Assembly: GCA_022450595.1 (NCBI GenBank)
Contig: JAKUPT010000008.1
Coordinates: 1 to 55,871, forward strand
Direction of reading: 5' to 3'
Origin: Bdellovibrionales bacterium
GTDB lineage: Bacteria; Bdellovibrionota; Bdellovibrionia; Bdellovibrionales; UBA1609
Length of the DNA stretch: 55,871 nt
Positions 52,744 to 55,871 of this stretch are shown in pieces (the stretch's first letter is position 1; each line of letters starts with the position of its first letter). Position numbers and translations under genes: made by a program. Below the pieces are notes generated by a model, which saw only the letters and a list, made by a program, of their open reading frames with translations, was not told the DNA's origin and did no database searches.

Positions 52744-54000
52744 ATGTATAAATTTAAAAAATCCTTAAAGTTGACTCAAGCCTGCTATGAAATTCGTGGT
52801 GAAGTTGTAAAACAAGCAAATATTTTAGAAGCTGAAGGGCACCGGATTTATAAGTTAAATATCGGCAATCCCGCACCATTTGGCTTTGAGGTTCCTGAAG
52901 AAATTGTTCAAGACGTAAAAAGAAATTTATCTTTGGCACAAGGTTACTCTGAATCTAAGGGGATCTTTTCAGCTAGAAAAGCCATCATGCACGATTGCCA
53001 GCGTAAAAAAATTCAAGGTGTTGAAATCGAGGACATTTTTATTGGAAATGGAGTCAGTGAGCTTATTTTAATGTCTATGCATGGACTATTAAATAATGGC
53101 GATGAGGTTTTAATTCCTTCTCCAGATTATCCTTTGTGGACGGCCTCTGTACATCTAGCTGGTGGTAAACCAGTTCATTACCGTTGTGATGAGTCTAATG
53201 ATTGGGAGCCGGATTTAGACGATTTGGAGCAAAAGATATCAAAAGAAACTAAAGCCATTGTTGTGATCAATCCCAATAATCCTACAGGTGCTGTTTACAG
53301 CAAAAAAACTTTAGAAGCCATCATTGAAATGGCTCGTAAGCACAGCCTTATTATATATGCTGACGAAATTTATGATCAGATCGTTTATGATGAAAACAAG
53401 CACTATCCAATGGCTTCACTTGCAGATGATGTGGTTTTTGTGACTTTCAATGGTTTGTCTAAGGTTTATCGAGCGGCCGGGTTTAGATCTGGATGGATGG
53501 TTGTGAGTGGAGCAAAACACAAGGCCCTAGATTATATGCAAGGTCTTGAAATGCTTGCCAGTATGAGGCTTTGCTCAAATGTGCCCGTACAACATGCCAT
53601 TCAAACGGCTCTTGGTGGCTACCAAAGCATACAAGATTTAGTACGCCCAGGTGGAAGATTGTATGAACAACGAGAGCTTGCCTATAATATTATCTCTAAT
53701 ATTCCAGGTGTTAGCTGTGTGAAGCCTAAAGGTGCGATGTACTTATTCCCAAAGATGGATCCCAAAATGTACCCTATAGAACGTGACAGTCAGTGGGCTT
53801 TAGACTTATTGAAGCAGCAAAAAGTTTTAGTAGTTCAGGGCAGTGGATTTAATTTGAATGATCAACAGCATTTTAGAATTGTATTCTTGCCAAGAGTCGA
53901 TGAACTCAAAGAGTCTTTGAATCGAATTTCTGAATTCTTAGATGACTACCGGACATCTATACCTTCTCAACTGGCCTCGATTGAGGAATTACACCTATAA
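52744..54000 (+). CDS. alaA: Alanine-synthesising aminotransferase, AlaA-like (class I, PLP)
   Basis: Very close to E. coli AlaA in motif order: IYKLNIGNPAPFGFEVP, LAQGYSESKGIFSARKAIM, PSPDYPLWTASV, NPNNPTGAVYS, the PLP lysine in FNGLSKVYRAAGFRSGWM, and QHAIQTALGGYQS. Makes alanine from pyruvate and glutamate. 418 aa with about ten extra C-terminal residues. AAGGG precedes the ATG. Set between two repeat elements. Confidence 0.95.
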   Translation: MYKFKKSLKLTQACYEIRGEVVKQANILEAEGHRIYKLNIGNPAPFGFEVPEEIVQDVKRNLSLAQGYSESKGIFSARKAIMHDCQRKKIQGVEIEDIFIGNGVSELILMSMHGLLNNGDEVLIPSPDYPLWTASVHLAGGKPVHYRCDESNDWEPDLDDLEQKISKETKAIVVINPNNPTGAVYSKKTLEAIIEMARKHSLIIYADEIYDQIVYDENKHYPMASLADDVVFVTFNGLSKVYRAAGFRSGWMVVSGAKHKALDYMQGLEMLASMRLCSNVPVQHAIQTALGGYQSIQDLVRPGGRLYEQRELAYNIISNIPGVSCVKPKGAMYLFPKMDPKMYPIERDSQWALDLLKQQKVLVVQGSGFNLNDQQHFRIVFLPRVDELKESLNRISEFLDDYRTSIPSQLASIEELHL

Positions 54001-54085
54001 ACTGATTTCATTTTATTAGCCTATTGAAAAATAAGATTTATATATGATAGCCTTTATATGATTAATTTTGTTTAAGGGAATTTCA

Positions 54086-54505
54086 GTGCTAAAATATTTT
54101 GTTTTTTTATTAACTTTTACATGGGCCTTTAATCTTTACTCAAAAGATCTTGTACTTATTACTCATGAAAAGACAAAGGTGAGTGATTTAAAACTTGAAA
54201 AGGTCAAAAAAGTCTATATGGGACAACCCAGTGGGATAAAAGGAGAAAACATTCGTCCTTTGATGCTATCTATGTCTCATTCTGACACAAAAGTGTTTAT
54301 ACAAGACTATTTAAAAATGAGCATGTTTGAATTTGACCAATATTGGCTTGAAAAAGAGCTCTCAGGACAAGAGAACACTCCTAAAACCTTTTATTCTTCT
54401 GAAAAATTAATTGAATATATTAAAAGTAATAAGGGTTATATTGCTTATATAAGCAAGAATTCTGTGAAAAAAAATGGGCTTAAAGTGATAGATCTTAAAC
54501 TGTAA
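54086..54505 (+). CDS. Small PstS-like periplasmic protein
   Basis: About 139 aa with a signal peptide (LKYFVFLLTFTWAFNLYSK). The mature domain, from LVLITHEK and LEKVKKVYMGQ to KGYIAYISKNSV, resembles the half-size PBP-like proteins related to phosphate-binding PstS (VYMGQ..., GYIAY...). Only one lobe seems to be present. GTG 54086, six bases after AAGGGA, is the start; TTG 54068 is the next upstream option. Without a transporter nearby, ligand and role are unknown. Confidence 0.75.
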   Translation: MLKYFVFLLTFTWAFNLYSKDLVLITHEKTKVSDLKLEKVKKVYMGQPSGIKGENIRPLMLSMSHSDTKVFIQDYLKMSMFEFDQYWLEKELSGQENTPKTFYSSEKLIEYIKSNKGYIAYISKNSVKKNGLKVIDLKL

Positions 54506-54612
54506 AGACTTTTGACAGCTGAAAACCATTGTCGATCAAAAATTGTCATAACTTGGCACACTCCAAAAACACCCCTTCAAACCTCAATAGATTTCAGCTC
54601 ACGCAAAAATCA

Positions 54613-54628
54613 TGGCACCTTCCTTGCC
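54613..54628 (+). promoter_or_regulatory. Sigma-54 (-24/-12) promoter of the lipoprotein gene
   Basis: TGGCACC-TTCC-TTGCC: GG at 54614-54615 and GC at 54626-54627 are 12 nt apart, matching TGGCACG-N4-TTGCA in all but two peripheral bases. It ends 34 nt before the ATG at 54663, leaving room for a short leader. Confidence 0.75.
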
Positions 54629-54662
54629 TTATATAAAGTCAAAAGGAATGGGAGATAGTGTT

Positions 54663-55367
54663 ATGAAACATATTTTATTACTTATTATATCAGTGGTGTT
54701 CTTGTCTGCCTGTAGTAATGGACGCAAACACAACGCCACTATGCAAAGAGGCGGTGGAGTAGGAGATGTGCCACAAGACCGCGAACATGTATTAACAGAC
54801 ACAAGTACTGTTAATGGTTGTTATTATGGATCAGGTGAATTGCCTGGAACTGTTTGGATTCAAGACAGCAGTATGGATGGACAGTTTCAAGATGATGTTT
54901 ACGATTTAGCAACAGCTAAAGGAGACCCTGATGGCACGGGTGAAAACGGTTTATCATTAGGTAATGTGAGCGGTGTTTGTGGTGCCAGTACTGGTGTGCG
55001 CTTTTCTGGAAAAGTGAATGTGGAAGGAGGCTTTAGACAAGGTCAACCTGGACGCGTTCAAAGTGCGGCTGAATTTATACTTGTTATTTTTGACCATTAC
55101 GCCGTTGAGTCAGAAAATTCTGAAAATAGAATTCCAGGCATTGGTTTTTATGCCCCACGTGCCTATGGTCAAGTGAACTCTGATGGTGCTACAGTTGAAA
55201 TGTCTTGGGAGGGTGGTGTGATCACTCTTGAAGGTTGGTTTGATGGTGAGGACTTTTTAGGAACCATTCACTACAAAAACTCTAAGCACTTTGCTGGTCA
55301 ATCTCCAGCTCAGGGAAGCCTAGGTAAATTTATTGTTCCAACTTGTAGCTTCTTTAATTGCCAATAA
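54663..55367 (+). CDS. Lipoprotein of unknown function
   Basis: 234 aa. Signal peptide II with a good lipobox (VFLSAC, Cys near residue 18). The mature part begins with a Gly-rich linker (MQRGGGVGDVP) and ends in a beta-rich domain with several Cys, including the final TCSFFNCQ. No family recognised. ATG 54663 has GGGAG at ideal spacing; the frame open back to 54612 crosses the sigma-54 promoter and is not used. A repeat element follows. Confidence 0.8.
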   Translation: MKHILLLIISVVFLSACSNGRKHNATMQRGGGVGDVPQDREHVLTDTSTVNGCYYGSGELPGTVWIQDSSMDGQFQDDVYDLATAKGDPDGTGENGLSLGNVSGVCGASTGVRFSGKVNVEGGFRQGQPGRVQSAAEFILVIFDHYAVESENSENRIPGIGFYAPRAYGQVNSDGATVEMSWEGGVITLEGWFDGEDFLGTIHYKNSKHFAGQSPAQGSLGKFIVPTCSFFNCQ

Positions 55368-55374
55368 TTAAATA

Positions 55375-55466
55375 GTACGAAAAGGGGAAGAGGTACGGAC
55401 TACCTTTTGATGCAGCAGCTCAGCAGAGGCGCGTCGCATTAAAAGGTAGTCCGTACCTTTTCGTAC
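55375..55466. repeat. Large inverted repeat of the GGTACGGACTACC family
   Basis: A 92-nt element. Outer arms GTACGAAAAGG (55375-55385) and CCTTTTCGTAC (55456-55466) enclose longer inner arms at 55392-55413 and 55436-55457, 22 nt with one mismatch, around a 22-nt GC-richer loop. It shares the GGTACGGACTACCTTTT core with 52568-52589. It can act as a terminator after the lipoprotein gene and also looks like an intergenic repeat. Confidence 0.85.
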
Positions 55467-55513
55467 GGTGCGTCTGGAGTGTGTTGGTGGCTTTTTTGGG
55501 GTATGATGTTTGG

Positions 55514-55871
55514 ATGTCTAGGGAATATGATTTTGATCAGGATGTGTTTTCAACTTTGCTTGCTGGGCTTTCTGCCATTGATGTTCCAAAGCTGAGCATT
55601 CAAAACTTAGAAGAGGCTCATCACTTTTTAGCACAATACGGTTATGACATTCATTCTGAAGATGATGTTGAGGATATGTGGCGTTTACACGCTAGAGCCA
55701 AAAAATTCTTAGAGACAAAATTACTTGAGACTAATGAGGAGATTCCCAAAATACTAGCACATCGTAGTGAGTTAAAAGATGTGGGATACCTATTGATCTA
55801 CTCCAGCAGTGAGCCAAAACCCAACTCTTTGCAACAATGGTCCTGTGCCATATTAAGAATTATGCATATAT
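55514..55871 (+). CDS. Truncated gene, TIGR04552-like protein (5' part)
   Basis: Open to the window end, 119 codons visible: MSREYDFDQDVFSTLLAGL, then SAIDVPKL, EEAHHFLAQYGYDIHSEDDV and MWRLHARAKKFLETKLL. The arrangement recalls the TIGR04552/TIGR04562 family of uncharacterised proteins in deltaproteobacteria and Bdellovibrio, but I rank that as a recollection. No signal peptide. Start ATG 55514 has no clear ribosome site; GTG 55487, seven bases after GGAG (55476-55479), is an equally good alternative that adds nine residues. Confidence 0.7.
   Translation, partial: MSREYDFDQDVFSTLLAGLSAIDVPKLSIQNLEEAHHFLAQYGYDIHSEDDVEDMWRLHARAKKFLETKLLETNEEIPKILAHRSELKDVGYLLIYSSSEPKPNSLQQWSCAILRIMHI

Noticed and set aside
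54552-54568. Second sigma-54-like site (TGGCACA-CTCC)
   Set aside because: The -12 TTGC is replaced by AAAA, so it is unlikely to function.
1-55871. CRISPR array, prophage, toxin-antitoxin or retron
   Set aside because: No regularly spaced repeats, phage structural genes, toxin pairs or reverse transcriptase were found.

Overview
The window is 55.9 kb of a compact, low-GC (visibly AT-rich) Gram-negative chromosome. Gene content and family style suggest the Bdellovibrionota (Bdellovibrio and relatives). The supporting signs are an ftsH-cdaA-cdaR-glmM c-di-AMP block in a Gram-negative, many signal-peptide and lipoprotein genes of unknown function, an HNH protein of a type I associate with Bdellovibrio, and an ending on a TIGR04552-like gene. 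The phylum is an inference. I see no rRNA, tRNA, CRISPR array, complete IS element or prophage.

Layout. 1-6971: 3' end of ftsH, then cdaA, cdaR, glmM, nnr and tsaE overlapping or nearly so, plus an unnamed Pro/Gln-rich protein. 7051-10675: cysteine desulfurase, mnmA and an mtaB-like methylthiotransferase, a tRNA sulfur-modification group. 10672-14280 (minus): two exported proteins that I read as an HD hydrolase and a 2H-phosphoesterase-like protein. 14494-18822: rnc-era-der and an NSS transporter. 18891-20500: two convergent outer-membrane beta-barrel candidates. 20652-29234: purine operon purM-(unknown)-purB-purC-purS-purQ-purL-purF, with the unknown gene joined by 4-nt overlaps on both sides. 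29405-31639: a small orphan protein, an LD-carboxypeptidase and a serine beta-lactamase-fold hydrolase. 31640-33516: an AT-rich gene-poor stretch and an HNH nuclease gene; both carry a copy of a CCCGGG-centred palindrome. 33748-36954: mpl (murein recycling) and a minus-strand lipoprotein/secreted pair. 37150-41975: mutS and glnD. 42216-45384: a LuxR-HTH regulator behind a structured leader, an acyl-CoA thioesterase and an exported protein with caspase-like His and Cys motifs. 45381-48918 (minus): maeB and hflX. 49099-52538: fadA/fadI-type thiolase and fadJ-type multifunctional protein (beta-oxidation). 52744-55871: alaA, a PstS-like periplasmic protein, a lipoprotein behind a near-perfect sigma-54 promoter, and a truncated gene. 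Two related hairpin repeat elements lie on either side of the alaA-lipoprotein block.

Gene packing is extreme. Same-strand neighbours commonly overlap by 1-22 nt. Three of the four convergent pairs overlap by exactly 4 nt in a TTAA or CTAA that supplies both stop codons. At least six genes appear to start at UUG behind a strong Shine-Dalgarno sequence. The most promising leads are the exported HD + 2H pair, the exported caspase-like protein, the unknown gene in the purine operon, the palindrome linked to the HNH gene, the GGTACGGACTACC repeat family and the sigma-54-driven lipoprotein.
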